Source: Aureispira anguillae (lineage in GTDB: Bacteria; Bacteroidota; Bacteroidia; Chitinophagales; Saprospiraceae). From it: 64,000 nt of DNA. Below are positions 46,601-54,154 of the stretch, one piece after another; the first letter of the stretch is position 1, and each line of letters begins with the position of its first letter. A program made the translations under genes and the position numbers. The notes below the pieces were generated by a model, which was given only the letters and a program-made list of their open reading frames with translations, made no database searches and was not told where the DNA came from. Location: positions 7,107,001 to 7,171,000 of the forward strand of contig NZ_AP026867.1 of the NCBI RefSeq assembly GCF_026000115.1, given 5' to 3'.

Positions 46601-47925
46601 CGTTTTTAGTGGATCAACGTCCACTGATAACCCCCTCTTCTAGTGCAGGCATTGCCACCTTAACAGGGACGGTATTAAATGTAGACTATTACTATTTCTT
46701 TGATTGGCATTTTAGTTATGCCTATCCTGCCTGTCATTCAATGGCCGATACATTTAGCGTAACCGTTAATATTCCTGTGGATTTACCAGACTCTATTTAT
46801 ACCTGTGATTCTGTAACAATAGATGCAAGACATCCTAATATTTCATCTTATAACTGGAGCAATGGCTGGACAACAGGCTTAGTGACATTTGATAATGCAG
46901 GGACTTATGTGCTAACCATGACGGATGGTGCTGCTTGTACGGTTAATGATACAATAGTTGTGACACAGCCGATGCCTGTTGGACTTCCTGTAGGGAATGC
47001 TGCTTGTGATAATCAATTAGCAACCAATTATACCATGAATAATGCTTCTTTTGTTTGGAATACGGGAGATACAACCCATGCAATTACAATACCGAGTACT
47101 GGAATTTATGCGGTCACTGTAACGACCGATATTGGTTGTGTATTGGTTGATACAGCGTATATTTCACAAATAATAAGCCCTCCTACACCTAATTTGGGGA
47201 ATTATGTAGATGCTTGTTATACCGATACACTTGATGCAGGTTATGGAGGGCAGGGAATGTCTTATATTTGGAGTACAGGAGAGATAACACAACAAATTAT
47301 TGTTAATACATCAGGATTTTATACCGTTACGATTACTCACCCCTTAGGTTGTTCAGGTTCAGACTATGTTTCTGTTAATATAGATACGGCTCCGCATGCT
47401 GCATTCACAATTACCAAAAGCGGATGGACAGTCGCAATGAATAATACATCAACAGGGGCGCAACAAGCAACGGATTATTTATGGAATATGGGGGATGGGA
47501 CAACGTATCAAATCCCTAATCCATTTCATACTTATGCAGACTCAGGCTGTTATTTAATAACACTGATTGTGACAGATGCTTGTGGTTCTGATACCGCTAC
47601 TTTGAAAACAGCAATAGGGGTACCTGATACCTGTACGGTTGGAATTGGTCGATTAAAAAGTTCATTGGATGATATTCAATTTAAGCTAAGACCCAATCCG
47701 AATACTGGAAAGTTTCAATTGCAGTTGGATGAATCATTAAAAGAAGATACACAATTGCAACTTTATGATCTAAATGGTCGAATTGTCCACCAAGAATTAT
47801 TGTTGGCATTTGGACAAGATCGTTGGGAGATAAGAACAAATAACTTGGCAGCAGGGGTTTATTTCCTACGATTACTCAATAATAAACAAACAAGGACGCA
47901 ACGACTCGTAATTTTGAGAGAGTAG
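40648..47925 (+). CDS. Giant repetitive T9SS-sorted surface adhesin
   Basis: The protein has 2,425 residues. The start is the ATG at 40648 because MKTMTLFCLVFLFLLPNLAKAQ is a signal peptide; the frame opens earlier (40606) but adds no sense. Four homologous units of exactly 286 residues (858 bases) occupy most of residues 40-1150. Each has an Ig-like part (LGxDTxLCxxxLxLDAxN, then WSTG-type turns) and a beta-sandwich core (GGSSYPTVSRGIIFDASEAL ... NGTDPTVYPIFWEWKVTR). At least three further, diverged units follow, then more Ig-like modules with Cys pairs, a PKD domain (WNMGDGTTYQIPNPFHTYAD) and a T9SS type A sorting domain (RPNPNTGKFQLQL ... GVYFLRLLNN). It is expected to be a long surface fibre. 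It lies between wbpA- and wbpB-type genes. Repeats are described separately. Confidence 0.88.
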   Translation: MKTMTLFCLVFLFLLPNLAKAQPSVNLGTDTILCSDTLILDASNAGATFVWNTGAITQTITVDTSGIYWVDVTDITGTTRDSIVVTFRRSPIYTQQAVDTAVCSGFFDLSAVSDTGTIVWLDSLGNTLGYGNTLSYNVVDTATIWYQAAYVDAIGRTFAQGGSSYPTVSRGIIFDASEALRLNSVMIRINNGPFTADIELENSLGTVIATKSISYGAAGTYEVFLDFDIPVGTNYTLYMRNISGGGVYSLYPFGGSSWNQYTYSYINLKNGTDPTVYPIFWEWKVTRLDACYAALDSVTLNRLPTAVVDLGVDTVLCGDSMVLDATNIGGGFTYQWSTGATTASITATNSDVYKVTVSVGGNCSVEDSIDLVLKARPTFLQSPVDTALCKGWYDVVTAVNAGIVLWKDTAGHIIGVGDTLSYHLEDTTTLYYQAVYQDTIARTFAQGGSSYPTVSRGIIFDASEALRLNSVMIRINNGPFTADIELENSLGTVIATKSISYGAAGTYEAFLDFDIPIGTNYTLYMRNISGGGVYSLYPFGGSSWNQYTYPYINLKNGTDPTVYPIFWEWKVTRLDGCYSTLDSVQLAVYPTAIVDLGADTILCEDTLVLDATNIGAGYTYQWSTNDTTPTIQAATTNLYKVTVSLGGNCPVVDSLNLIVNARPTILQSPADTSLCGGNYNLVVNANMGTVRWFDELDRTLALQDTLSYDLVDTAMLYYQAIYVDTIGRMFAQGGSSYPTVSRGIIFDVSEALRLNSVMIRINNGPFTADIELENSLGTVIATKSISYGAAGTYEVFLDFDIPVGTNYTLYMRNISGGGVYSLYPFGGSNWNQYTYPYINLKNGTDPTVYPIFWEWKVTRSNGCYSTVDSTFIELLPTPIVDLGVDTVLCGGSLSLDATNIGAGYLYNWSTGDTTPTIQATSTDLYYVTVSYGGDCVVEDSLDLWIKPRPIFTQQPVDSILCGGNYALTAGVNIGLLQWTDQLGNTLAYGNDLLYNLMDTTTLYYEATYYDTIGRTFAQGGSSYPTVSGRGIIFDATEHIRLNSVHIDINGGPFTADVELENSLGMVIASKSISYASAGIYEVYLDFDIPIGTNYTLYLRNVSGGGVHSLYPFGGNAWNQYTYPYINLKNATDPTVYPAFWEWKITRLTDLCTSGKDSVVLSMLPTPIIDFPFDTIVCNDSVTLDVYYPNASYNWNQTSTTSAILITQEGSYSVTSTIGTCSVSDSIDVYLTPIPILNLISTDTSTCVGLIPRIAAGADVVKWYTEPMGGTYLGSGNHFMYHAQVTDTIWGAGQNFSNKIYPQGLVDTFVAAQSGYFFPDQVRGLLFDVHEDVLLKEVSMYINQTSLIGTIELWDENNTVLNSQPIVLTTLGENIIPLGFEILAGTNYKLMLTNYNTNSVLSERPFLGFPIDGDFVTIKSGLPSSTTYQYFYKWNVNALSCPSDRLPSVVTVLPTPTINFPVDTIICGDTLILDASSFGATSYLWSTGETTASIIVDSSKMIALLATDGICDDHDSVNVFVVEPPSLVIPPNDTTVCKGNVTFYATGNAAYYAWYDSLTSTTPFALGDSVIVNVQDTTTLWVEGIGFIPKSSSIGAKYDPNSNLNVWGEPQNSIVPTRGMTFNVNSAILLNTVSVYVDTFTTATLTIYKANYPYYTQALTLSNIGENIIQIDTLLEAGNYSIQLGNKSSGKILFLSPYTNLGQLSTPEITFTGTVPASLSQQYIYFFDWRISTPSCASDRLPVEVMVPPSPVIEMAADTATCTLSSIVIDPTPIHNPAYTYQWNTMDTSDTLVVTTSGYYQVTVTNDGICATSQDIFVQFLNTPADPVATDFGICAPQIVSIPLPTSDGIVVWYDSSDLNDVVYLTAPYDVYIGDTTDFWLDVAPKATTRIGNQAYDNPQETSSYLNFIITNTFDVHEYAVLDSVAIYVNTAPATVVIDLMDSVGNIINTVNYTVTKAREKVFVPLDFLIPPGNKYQLSFSSINTSFLVDQRPLITPSSSAGIATLTGTVLNVDYYYFFDWHFSYAYPACHSMADTFSVTVNIPVDLPDSIYTCDSVTIDARHPNISSYNWSNGWTTGLVTFDNAGTYVLTMTDGAACTVNDTIVVTQPMPVGLPVGNAACDNQLATNYTMNNASFVWNTGDTTHAITIPSTGIYAVTVTTDIGCVLVDTAYISQIISPPTPNLGNYVDACYTDTLDAGYGGQGMSYIWSTGEITQQIIVNTSGFYTVTITHPLGCSGSDYVSVNIDTAPHAAFTITKSGWTVAMNNTSTGAQQATDYLWNMGDGTTYQIPNPFHTYADSGCYLITLIVTDACGSDTATLKTAIGVPDTCTVGIGRLKSSLDDIQFKLRPNPNTGKFQLQLDESLKEDTQLQLYDLNGRIVHQELLLAFGQDRWEIRTNNLAAGVYFLRLLNNKQTRTQRLVILRE
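41113..44084 (+). repeat. Four 858-bp tandem repeats with near-identical 395-bp cores
   Basis: Core copies are at 41113-41507, 41971-42365, 42829-43223 and 43687-44084. Successive copies start exactly 858 bases apart (the fourth carries one extra codon). Copies 1 and 2 share 128 identical bases (41143-41270 and 42001-42128) with no synonymous change, and copies 1-3 differ by roughly 5% over the core. The 463-base stretches between cores, which encode the Ig-like modules, are strongly diverged although equal in length. Copy 4 is clearly older. The pattern suggests gene conversion or unequal exchange confined to the cores. Confidence 0.9.
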
Positions 47926-47954
47926 TAGCCTTGTTTATAATAAAAATAAGTCTT

Positions 47955-47995
47955 AAAAAAGCTGTGATGTGCTTAAGTGCATTACAGCTTTTTTT
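47955..47995 (+). terminator. Terminator of the adhesin gene
   Basis: AAAAAAGCTGT (47955-47965) pairs with ACAGCTTTTTT (47984-47994), with partial pairing between, and runs into T. It lies 30 bases past the stop. Confidence 0.8.
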
Positions 47996-48002
47996 ATCTT
48001 TG
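47995..48002 (+). promoter_or_regulatory. -7 box TATCTTTG for the wbpB-type gene
   Basis: It matches TAnnTTTG 39 bases before the start codon and immediately after the adhesin terminator, consistent with a fresh promoter. No good TTG at -33. Confidence 0.45.
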
Positions 48003-48040
48003 TCCCACTATAAATTTTTCTTTGAAAATCATCCTTTAAT

Positions 48041-49075
48041 ATGAAAAAAAATCATCAGGCTACTATTAAATTTGCGGTAGTAGGAGCTGGGCATATTGGT
48101 AAACGTCATGCTACTATGATTGCTAAAAATGAAGAAGCAGAGTTAGTAGCTTTGTGTGATGTTTTGCCAGCGGATTGCTTAGGGCTAGAAGAATTTGAGG
48201 TGCCTTTTTTTTCTTCTATAGAGGCATTATTGGCTGCTGATTTAGAACTCGATGTAGTTTGTATTTGCACCCCCAATGGAGTGCACGCAGAGCAAGCTAT
48301 CTTAGCATTGGAGGCAGAAAAACACGTGGTTTGTGAAAAGCCAATGGGGTTAACCAAAAAGGCTTGTGAAGCGGTTATTTTTAAATCTTTGCAGGTCAAT
48401 CGTCGAGTTTTTTGTGTCATGCAAAATCGTTATTCGCCGCCTTCTATTTGGGTAAAGCAGATCATCGAGGAAAAGCTATTGGGAGAAATTTATATGGTAC
48501 AAATTAATTGTTATTGGAATCGGGATGATCGATATTATTACAAAAATGGAAAAAAACACAGTTGGAAAGGATCTATAGAATTAGATGGAGGACCATTGTT
48601 TACACAGTTTTCTCATTTTATAGATATTCTGTATTGGCTCTTTGGAGATGTAACAAACATTCAAGCAGTATTTCATAATTTTGCGCATCAGCATTCTACA
48701 GAATTTGAAGATTCTGGAATTGTTCATTTTGATTTTATCAATGGAGGAATGGGCTGTATTAATTATTCAACGGCTGTCTTTGATTCCAATTTAGAAAGTA
48801 GCCTGACTATTATTGGGCGTTCAGGGTCGTTAAAGATAGGAGGACAATACATGAATGAAGTGGAGTATTGTAATATAAAGGACTATGAAATGCCTACATT
48901 AACGGCATCTAACCCCGCAAATGATTATGGTGCTTATAAAGGATCTGCTGCCAATCATGTGTATGTAATCGAAAACGTAATTGATGTTTTAAAAAATAGA
49001 AAACCCATTACAACCAATGCCCTAGAAGGGTTAAAAGTTGTAGAAATAATAGAAAATATATATCGCCAAAAATAA
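48041..49075 (+). CDS. wbpB: Gfo/Idh/MocA-family dehydrogenase (WbpB/WlbA-like)
   Basis: Oxidoreductase of 344 residues. The N-terminal Rossmann loop FAVVGAGHIGKRHA (residues 11-24) and VCEKPMGLT (with the conserved Lys) are standard for Gfo/Idh/MocA enzymes. The C-terminal catalytic part has WKGSIELDGGPLFTQFSHFID, where the Asp/His of the active site lie. WbpB/WlbA oxidises C3 of UDP-GlcNAc uronic acid in the Wbp route. The adjacent gene encodes a WbpD/WlbB-like acetyltransferase, which supports this subfamily. The aminotransferase WbpE that should lie between these steps is not in the window. Confidence 0.82.
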   Translation: MKKNHQATIKFAVVGAGHIGKRHATMIAKNEEAELVALCDVLPADCLGLEEFEVPFFSSIEALLAADLELDVVCICTPNGVHAEQAILALEAEKHVVCEKPMGLTKKACEAVIFKSLQVNRRVFCVMQNRYSPPSIWVKQIIEEKLLGEIYMVQINCYWNRDDRYYYKNGKKHSWKGSIELDGGPLFTQFSHFIDILYWLFGDVTNIQAVFHNFAHQHSTEFEDSGIVHFDFINGGMGCINYSTAVFDSNLESSLTIIGRSGSLKIGGQYMNEVEYCNIKDYEMPTLTASNPANDYGAYKGSAANHVYVIENVIDVLKNRKPITTNALEGLKVVEIIENIYRQK

Positions 49076-49079
49076 AAAA

Positions 49080-49129
49080 GGTAGTGGTAAACCAAGGTAG
49101 TGGTAAACCAACGTGTTTACCACTACCTT
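49080..49129 (+). repeat. Tandem 16-bp repeat with inverted partner
   Basis: GGTAGTGGTAAACCAA occurs twice directly (49080-49095, 49096-49111) and is followed by its inverse TTTACCACTACC (49116-49127). Either copy can pair with the inverse, giving two alternative hairpins between wbpB and wbpD. The second hairpin runs 49096-49127. Confidence 0.75.
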
Positions 49130-49159
49130 AATTTTACCACCACACCAAACAACAACAAG

Positions 49160-49732
49160 ATGAAATATCAAGCACATCAAACAGCGGTTATAGACAAAGG
49201 ATGTAAAATTGGAGCAGGAACAAAAATTTGGCATTTCAGTCACATCATGCCCAATTGTTGTATAGGCGAGCGGTGCAACATCGGGCAAAATGTAGTCGTT
49301 TCACCAGATGTTATCTTGGGCAACAATGTAAAAGTGCAGAACAATGTATCTATTTACACAGGGGTAATTTGCGAAGACGATGTGTTTTTGGGACCATCAA
49401 TGGTTTTTACCAATGTCATAAATCCACGATCAGCAGTTGTTAGAAGAGGGCAATACCGTTCTACCCTTGTAAAAAAAGGAGCCTCAATAGGAGCAAATGC
49501 CACAATAATTTGTGGCAATACAATTGGAGAATTTGCCCTAGTAGGAGCAGGGGCTGTTGTCACCAAAGATATTGCCCCTTACGCCTTGGTGGTTGGCAAC
49601 CCATCCAAGCAAGTTGGCTGGGTGAGTGAGTATGGGCATCGATTGGCGTTTGACAAAAACAACCTAGCTCATTGCCCCGAAAGCCAGCAAGTTTACCAAT
49701 TAGAAAATGAACAAGTCACAAGAATAGAATAA
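49160..49732 (+). CDS. wbpD: Left-handed beta-helix acetyltransferase (WbpD/WlbB-like)
   Basis: The protein has 190 residues from the ATG at 49160; the frame opens at 49100 but those 20 residues derive from the hairpin region. Hexapeptide repeats run through about residues 8-155 (IDKGCKIGAGTKIWHFSHI, CCIGERCNIGQNVVVSPDV, GASIGANATIICGNTIGEF). WbpD/WlbB transfers an acetyl group from acetyl-CoA to the 3-amino group of UDP-2-acetamido-3-amino-glucuronate. The HFSHIMPNCCIGERCNIGQN segment is characteristic of this group. The stop lies 11 bases before the MFS gene. With wbpA and wbpB it makes three of the steps to UDP-2,3-diacetamido-glucuronate. Confidence 0.85.
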   Translation: MKYQAHQTAVIDKGCKIGAGTKIWHFSHIMPNCCIGERCNIGQNVVVSPDVILGNNVKVQNNVSIYTGVICEDDVFLGPSMVFTNVINPRSAVVRRGQYRSTLVKKGASIGANATIICGNTIGEFALVGAGAVVTKDIAPYALVVGNPSKQVGWVSEYGHRLAFDKNNLAHCPESQQVYQLENEQVTRIE

Positions 49733-49743
49733 AAGGCTGAGAA

Positions 49744-50934
49744 ATGAATATTGCAGGAAATATATGGAAACTTTATGTCATAAAAATGTCCAAGTGGTTC
49801 ATGGTGTATATGCCAATTATTGTATTGTTTATACAATCTAATGGGCTTAATTTGAGAGAAGTAATGACGATTAATGCGATTTATTCTATGTCGGTTGCTT
49901 TTTTTGAAATTCCTTCGGGCTATTTTTCAGATCGGCTAGGGCGAAAAAATTCAATTATTTTAGGAACATTATTTATTACGGGGCAGTTTGGAATTTACAG
50001 TTTATCGTTTGATTTTTGGACAATGGGACTTGGGGCAATGATTGGTGGTTTAGGAGCTAGTTTTATATCAGGAACGGATTCAGCAATGCTTTATGATACC
50101 TTGCATATCTTGGATCGAAAAGGAGACTACCTAAAATGGGAAGGAAGAACCTATGCAATTGGTACTTTTTCGGAAGCCATAGCCGCTGTGATTGGTGGTT
50201 GGTTGGCTTATCAATATGGGCTAAGATACCCTATGTATATGCAGGTTGGCATCAGTTGTATAGGAGTGTTGGCAGCACTTTCTTTGGTGGAACCACCTGT
50301 TCATAAAACCCACAATAGAGGCAATTGGGAACAAGTAAAATATATCTTACGGTATACCTTTTGGGAAAATAAGAAGCTAAGGTTTTTTATTTTTCTTGCA
50401 GCTACCTTTGGTTTAGCTTCGTTATTATTGGCTTGGTTTGCGCAACCTTATTTTGATTACAAAGCGATAGCTGAAAACCAAATAGGGTACTTGTGGGCCG
50501 CCTTAAATATAACCGTTGCATTTTTTGCTTTAAATGCTCATTATAGCATGAAAATATTCAGAGAAAAACAGCTGATATTTATTATATTATTAGGGTTTAG
50601 TTTAGGATATATTGTATTGGGAATGTATGGAGGCGAATACTTATGGCTGGGTTTAGCAGCTATGTTTATGATGTATGCCTTGAGAGGATTAGCAACCCCT
50701 ACCTTTTTGAATTTGATCAATCAGCATGCTCCTTCAGATATGCGAGCCACCGTCTTATCCATTCGAGGCTTTTCTGTACGAATTATGTATGCGTTAGTTG
50801 CTCCAATATTGGGGTGGACGGCAGATGTTTATTCTATTCAAGAAACTTTTTTGTTGATTGGAGGCGTAATCGGTATTGCCACTATTGTTGCAATTGTATT
50901 TTATTCTTTAATTTTGGAAGAAGCTAAACAGTAA
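49744..50934 (+). CDS. MFS transporter
   Basis: Predicted inner-membrane protein of 396 residues with about 11-12 helices. The A-like loop between helices 2 and 3 reads SGYFSDRLGRKNSIILG (G-x-x-x-D-R-x-G-R-[KR]), the standard MFS signature. The second half has a matching loop only weakly (MRATVLSIRGF). It starts 11 bases after the wbpD stop, so it is co-transcribed and may move a product or precursor of the glycan pathway. No substrate family was recognised. Confidence 0.85.
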   Translation: MNIAGNIWKLYVIKMSKWFMVYMPIIVLFIQSNGLNLREVMTINAIYSMSVAFFEIPSGYFSDRLGRKNSIILGTLFITGQFGIYSLSFDFWTMGLGAMIGGLGASFISGTDSAMLYDTLHILDRKGDYLKWEGRTYAIGTFSEAIAAVIGGWLAYQYGLRYPMYMQVGISCIGVLAALSLVEPPVHKTHNRGNWEQVKYILRYTFWENKKLRFFIFLAATFGLASLLLAWFAQPYFDYKAIAENQIGYLWAALNITVAFFALNAHYSMKIFREKQLIFIILLGFSLGYIVLGMYGGEYLWLGLAAMFMMYALRGLATPTFLNLINQHAPSDMRATVLSIRGFSVRIMYALVAPILGWTADVYSIQETFLLIGGVIGIATIVAIVFYSLILEEAKQ

Positions 50935-50981
50935 GAACTACTCCCAATAGCAGTAACGTTATATTAAAAAGCAAATAAAAC

Positions 50982-52049
50982 ATGCGAGGTATTATTGTAA
51001 TTCTTTTAGGGGTGTTAACCTTTCAAACGCACTCAATTCTAGCGGCTCCTCTGTTAGAAAACTTTTATATTGATGATGTAAAAGCTAGAATTTATATTGA
51101 AAAATACAAACATATAGCGGTTGCCGAAATGGACCGAACAGGAATTCCTGCTAGTATTAAAATGGCACAGGGAATTCTAGAATCAGGAGTGGGAGAAAGT
51201 GAATTGGCGAGTGTGGCCAACAATCATTTTGGTATTAAATGTGGTGGAGAGGTCTGGCAAGGAGAGACCCATTATGTTTGGGATGATGAGGTTGTGAAAT
51301 CCTGTTTCAGGGTCTATGAAAGTGCAGAAGAATCTTATATTGCACACAGTGAATTTTTGCTCAATCCCAAGAAAGCATTTCGTTATGGAGTTTTGTTTGA
51401 GTTAGACAAAGAAGATTATAAAGCTTGGGCTAAAGGCTTACAAAAATCAGGTTATGCAACTTCTAAAACTTATGCTAAAAATTTAATCAGCATTATAGAA
51501 CGTCTAGAGTTGTATAAGTTAGATTATCTAACGGTGGAAGTCTTGGCCTTAACAGAAGGAGCATTAGCCGATATATTTCCTTCTATGGGACCTGATGTGG
51601 ATCGAAGTGCAGACGATACAACAACAAAAACGACTCGAATTCCAGATCCTTTTAGCGCTGTAACAGATAGCGTAGATATGGTGTTGACACTTTATGTGTT
51701 TAAAATCAATGGGATTGCTGCCGTGTATGTTCAGCCTGGGGATAATTTAGAATCTATAGCCGATCGCTACAGAAAAAAGGCAAAAAAATTATATCGTTAC
51801 AACGAATTAAAAGGCCGAGAACTCAAAGTCGGGCAATATATATTCTTAAACAAAAAAGGCAATTGTTATCAACACTCCAATACAGATGCTTCTACCAATG
51901 TACATATTGTAAATATAGGGCAAGGAATGTATGACATTGCTCAATTGTATGGAATTAAACTAAAAAGATTATTGCGTTATAATAAGGTTTATAGACATCA
52001 AGAACCCAAACCAGGGGTGCAGATTTTTCTCAAAAAGCAAAAACGCTAA
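50982..52049 (+). CDS. Peptidoglycan hydrolase: glucosaminidase (GH73) with two LysM modules
   Basis: Secreted protein of 355 residues. A signal peptide (MRGIIVILLGVLTFQTHSILA) leads to the GH73/FlgJ-type domain at about 45-165 (GIPASIKMAQGILESGVGES with the catalytic Glu in ILESG, then NNHFGIKCG). A linker follows, then two LysM modules at about 250-295 (VQPGDNLESIADRYRKKAKK) and 305-352 (NIGQGMYDIAQLYGIKLKRL). It should cleave the GlcNAc-MurNAc glycan backbone in the periplasm or at the wall. It follows the MFS gene by 47 bases but is likely separately expressed. It converges with tadA. Confidence 0.9.
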   Translation: MRGIIVILLGVLTFQTHSILAAPLLENFYIDDVKARIYIEKYKHIAVAEMDRTGIPASIKMAQGILESGVGESELASVANNHFGIKCGGEVWQGETHYVWDDEVVKSCFRVYESAEESYIAHSEFLLNPKKAFRYGVLFELDKEDYKAWAKGLQKSGYATSKTYAKNLISIIERLELYKLDYLTVEVLALTEGALADIFPSMGPDVDRSADDTTTKTTRIPDPFSAVTDSVDMVLTLYVFKINGIAAVYVQPGDNLESIADRYRKKAKKLYRYNELKGRELKVGQYIFLNKKGNCYQHSNTDASTNVHIVNIGQGMYDIAQLYGIKLKRLLRYNKVYRHQEPKPGVQIFLKKQKR

Positions 52050-52084
52050 GTCCCATAGCCCTTGTTGCTGATTAGGAGCGTTTT
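52040..52084. terminator. Shared terminator between the glucosaminidase and tadA genes
   Basis: AAAACGCT (52040-52047) pairs with AGCGTTTT (52077-52084), loop 29 bases, followed on the plus strand by further T. It overlaps both stop codons. A moderate candidate because the loop is long. Confidence 0.45.
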
Positions 52085-52518
52085 TTTTGAAAAAAAGAAC
52101 TTAACAACTGACCGCATTCTTCGGCTAAAACTCCTGTTATAATCTTAGTTTTGGGATGTAGCGCTTGGGGAGCCAATTGAGAATACCCTCGTTTGGCATC
52201 CGTAGCTCCAATGACCAACTCCCCTAGTTGTGCCCACGCTAATGCTCCTGAGCACATTACACAAGGTTCTAAGGTAACATAAAGCGTGCATTTTTGAAGA
52301 TACTTGTTGTTTAGGTATTTGCTAGCAGCAGTAATGGCTAAGATTTCTGCGTGGGCGGTAACATCTGTTAAATGTTCTGTCCAGTTGTGTGCCCGTGCTA
52401 TAATCTGTTGACGACAGACGACTATAGCCCCAACGGGGATTTCGTCGACTAGTGCCGCCTTTTCAGCTTCCTTTAACGCTTCTTTCATATAATATTCATG
52501 CGAAAAAACAGAAAACAT
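52072..52518 (-). CDS. tadA: tRNA-specific adenosine deaminase
   Basis: Cytidine/adenosine deaminase family protein of 148 residues. The zinc site is HAE in VTAHAEILAI (His, and the catalytic Glu) with PCVMC in LEPCVMCSGALA. The substrate loop NKYLQKCTLYVTLEPC and the C-terminal ATDAKRGY match TadA, which turns A34 into inosine in tRNA-Arg(ACG). Length fits. The N terminus MFSVFSHEYYMKEALKEAEKA could also start at codon 11 (MKEALKEA). It converges on the glucosaminidase gene. Confidence 0.92.
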   Translation of the reverse strand: MFSVFSHEYYMKEALKEAEKAALVDEIPVGAIVVCRQQIIARAHNWTEHLTDVTAHAEILAITAASKYLNNKYLQKCTLYVTLEPCVMCSGALAWAQLGELVIGATDAKRGYSQLAPQALHPKTKIITGVLAEECGQLLSSFFQKKRS

Positions 52519-52781
52519 CGTATCTTGGTTTTTATTATTCCTTTTTGGAAATGCAATTACTAATCAAACGTTAAATATAGGGCATTTTTGAACTAATTTT
52601 TTGAATAGGTGTAATTGTAGTAAAAATTTATACGGTACTATAAATGGATACGATTTTCAAGCAGAGTAATGATAAATAGCTCTTTGGCTAATCAATCGTA
52701 TGATAAACTCGAACAGAACATAGATTTTTACGCCTTATTTTTCCATCTACTTAACTTTCATTTAATTCTATACAATCTGAT

Positions 52782-54128
52782 ATGCACAAGCAAATTTTAA
52801 GTTTAATTTTTTTACTAATTGTAATTAATGCAAAGTCCCAAGATGCTGGAGATGAGTGGTCACTAGAAAAATGTATTAATTATGCGATTCAAAATAGTTT
52901 ACAAGTACAGCAAGCCAGTTTGAATCAGAACCAAGCCCAACTCACTAAAAAGCAAGCTATTTGGGCACAAGCTCCTACCATTAATGGTGGATTTAGAAAT
53001 GGAGTTAACTTTGGGCGATCTGTTGATTTGACATCCTATGAATTTAATACCATTCCTACCTTAACATCTGGTCTTTCTCTGAATTTAAATGGAGTGATGT
53101 TTCAAGGAGGACAAATTAGAAATACGATTAAACAAAGCAAAATAGACTTAGAAGCAGCAGAACAAGATGTACAACAAGCTAAAAATGACGTTGCCTTATC
53201 GGTTGCTCAGGCTTATTTGTCCATTTTGTTGGCAGAAGAAAATAAAGGTGTTTTGGAAGAGCAAGCGAAGGTAACCCAAGCTCAATATGAACAAACGCTA
53301 AAGTTGATTAAAGGAGGCGTATTGGCAGAAAATAGCAAATACGATTTGGAGGCTCAAATCGCTAGGGATGAAGAGAATATTGTTGTTGCTCAAAATTCCA
53401 TTGATTTAGCCTATGTAACATTAAAAACATTGATGAATATAGATGTATCGAGGGCGATGTCCATTCAGTCTACTTCGGATTTGGAGGTTGAGGAATCTTT
53501 AGAGGTGGCTACTTTAGATGAGGTCTATGCAGATGCAGTTACCAATCAACCGAATATTTTAGCCTCAAAATTACGAGAAAGAAGCGCTGAAATTGCCGTA
53601 AAAATCGCTAAAGGAGCCTTCTGGCCAACTATATCGTATTATGGAGGAATAAGTAGCAATTTCTCAACAGGGTTTAAATATCCAAACACGGATGATGTAG
53701 TGCCTTATTTTTTGCAGTTGGGAGGAACTTTTTCGGGCAATATTGGTGTAAATGTATCAGTACCTATTTTTAATGGTTTTAGAACTAAAATTGGTGTTCA
53801 ACGAGCAGAATTAGGCACCAAAATCGCAGAATTGGCAACCACCCAATTGGAAACAACTTTGAAATCAAATATAGAACGTGCATTGACCGATATTCGGGCG
53901 GCTCAAAGACGTCTGGTTGCTTCTCAAAAAAGTGTAATAGCAACTCGTTTATCAGTAGATAATACCCGCAAACGTTATGATTTAGGGGTTGTCAATTCTT
54001 TTGAATTAACGAGTGTGCAAAATACACTAATTGCAGCTGAATCAAGCGTGTTACAAGCGAAGTATGACTATCTTTTTAAGCTGAAAATTCTAGATTATTA
54101 TAGAGGAAAACCGATTACCATAAAATAA
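52782..54128 (+). CDS. TolC-family outer-membrane channel
   Basis: Outer-membrane efflux protein of 448 residues. The signal peptide MHKQILSLIFLLIVINAKS is followed by WSLEKCINYAIQNSLQVQQA, the standard TolC/OMF start, and then two helical repeats with long coiled coils and beta-strand insertions (NVSVPIFNGFRTKIGVQRAELG near the second half). TolC trimers form an export tunnel for an adaptor and a pump. The adaptor gene lies 334 bases downstream across a repeat element; no inner-membrane pump gene is present. Monocistronic, or coupled only loosely to the adaptor. Confidence 0.9.
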   Translation: MHKQILSLIFLLIVINAKSQDAGDEWSLEKCINYAIQNSLQVQQASLNQNQAQLTKKQAIWAQAPTINGGFRNGVNFGRSVDLTSYEFNTIPTLTSGLSLNLNGVMFQGGQIRNTIKQSKIDLEAAEQDVQQAKNDVALSVAQAYLSILLAEENKGVLEEQAKVTQAQYEQTLKLIKGGVLAENSKYDLEAQIARDEENIVVAQNSIDLAYVTLKTLMNIDVSRAMSIQSTSDLEVEESLEVATLDEVYADAVTNQPNILASKLRERSAEIAVKIAKGAFWPTISYYGGISSNFSTGFKYPNTDDVVPYFLQLGGTFSGNIGVNVSVPIFNGFRTKIGVQRAELGTKIAELATTQLETTLKSNIERALTDIRAAQRRLVASQKSVIATRLSVDNTRKRYDLGVVNSFELTSVQNTLIAAESSVLQAKYDYLFKLKILDYYRGKPITIK

Positions 54129-54154
54129 TTCTGGTTCTTTAGCTTATTATTTTC

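Noticed and set aside
49080-49127. CRISPR-like direct repeats
   Set aside because: Only two adjoining 16-mers with no spacer between them; no cas gene is visible.
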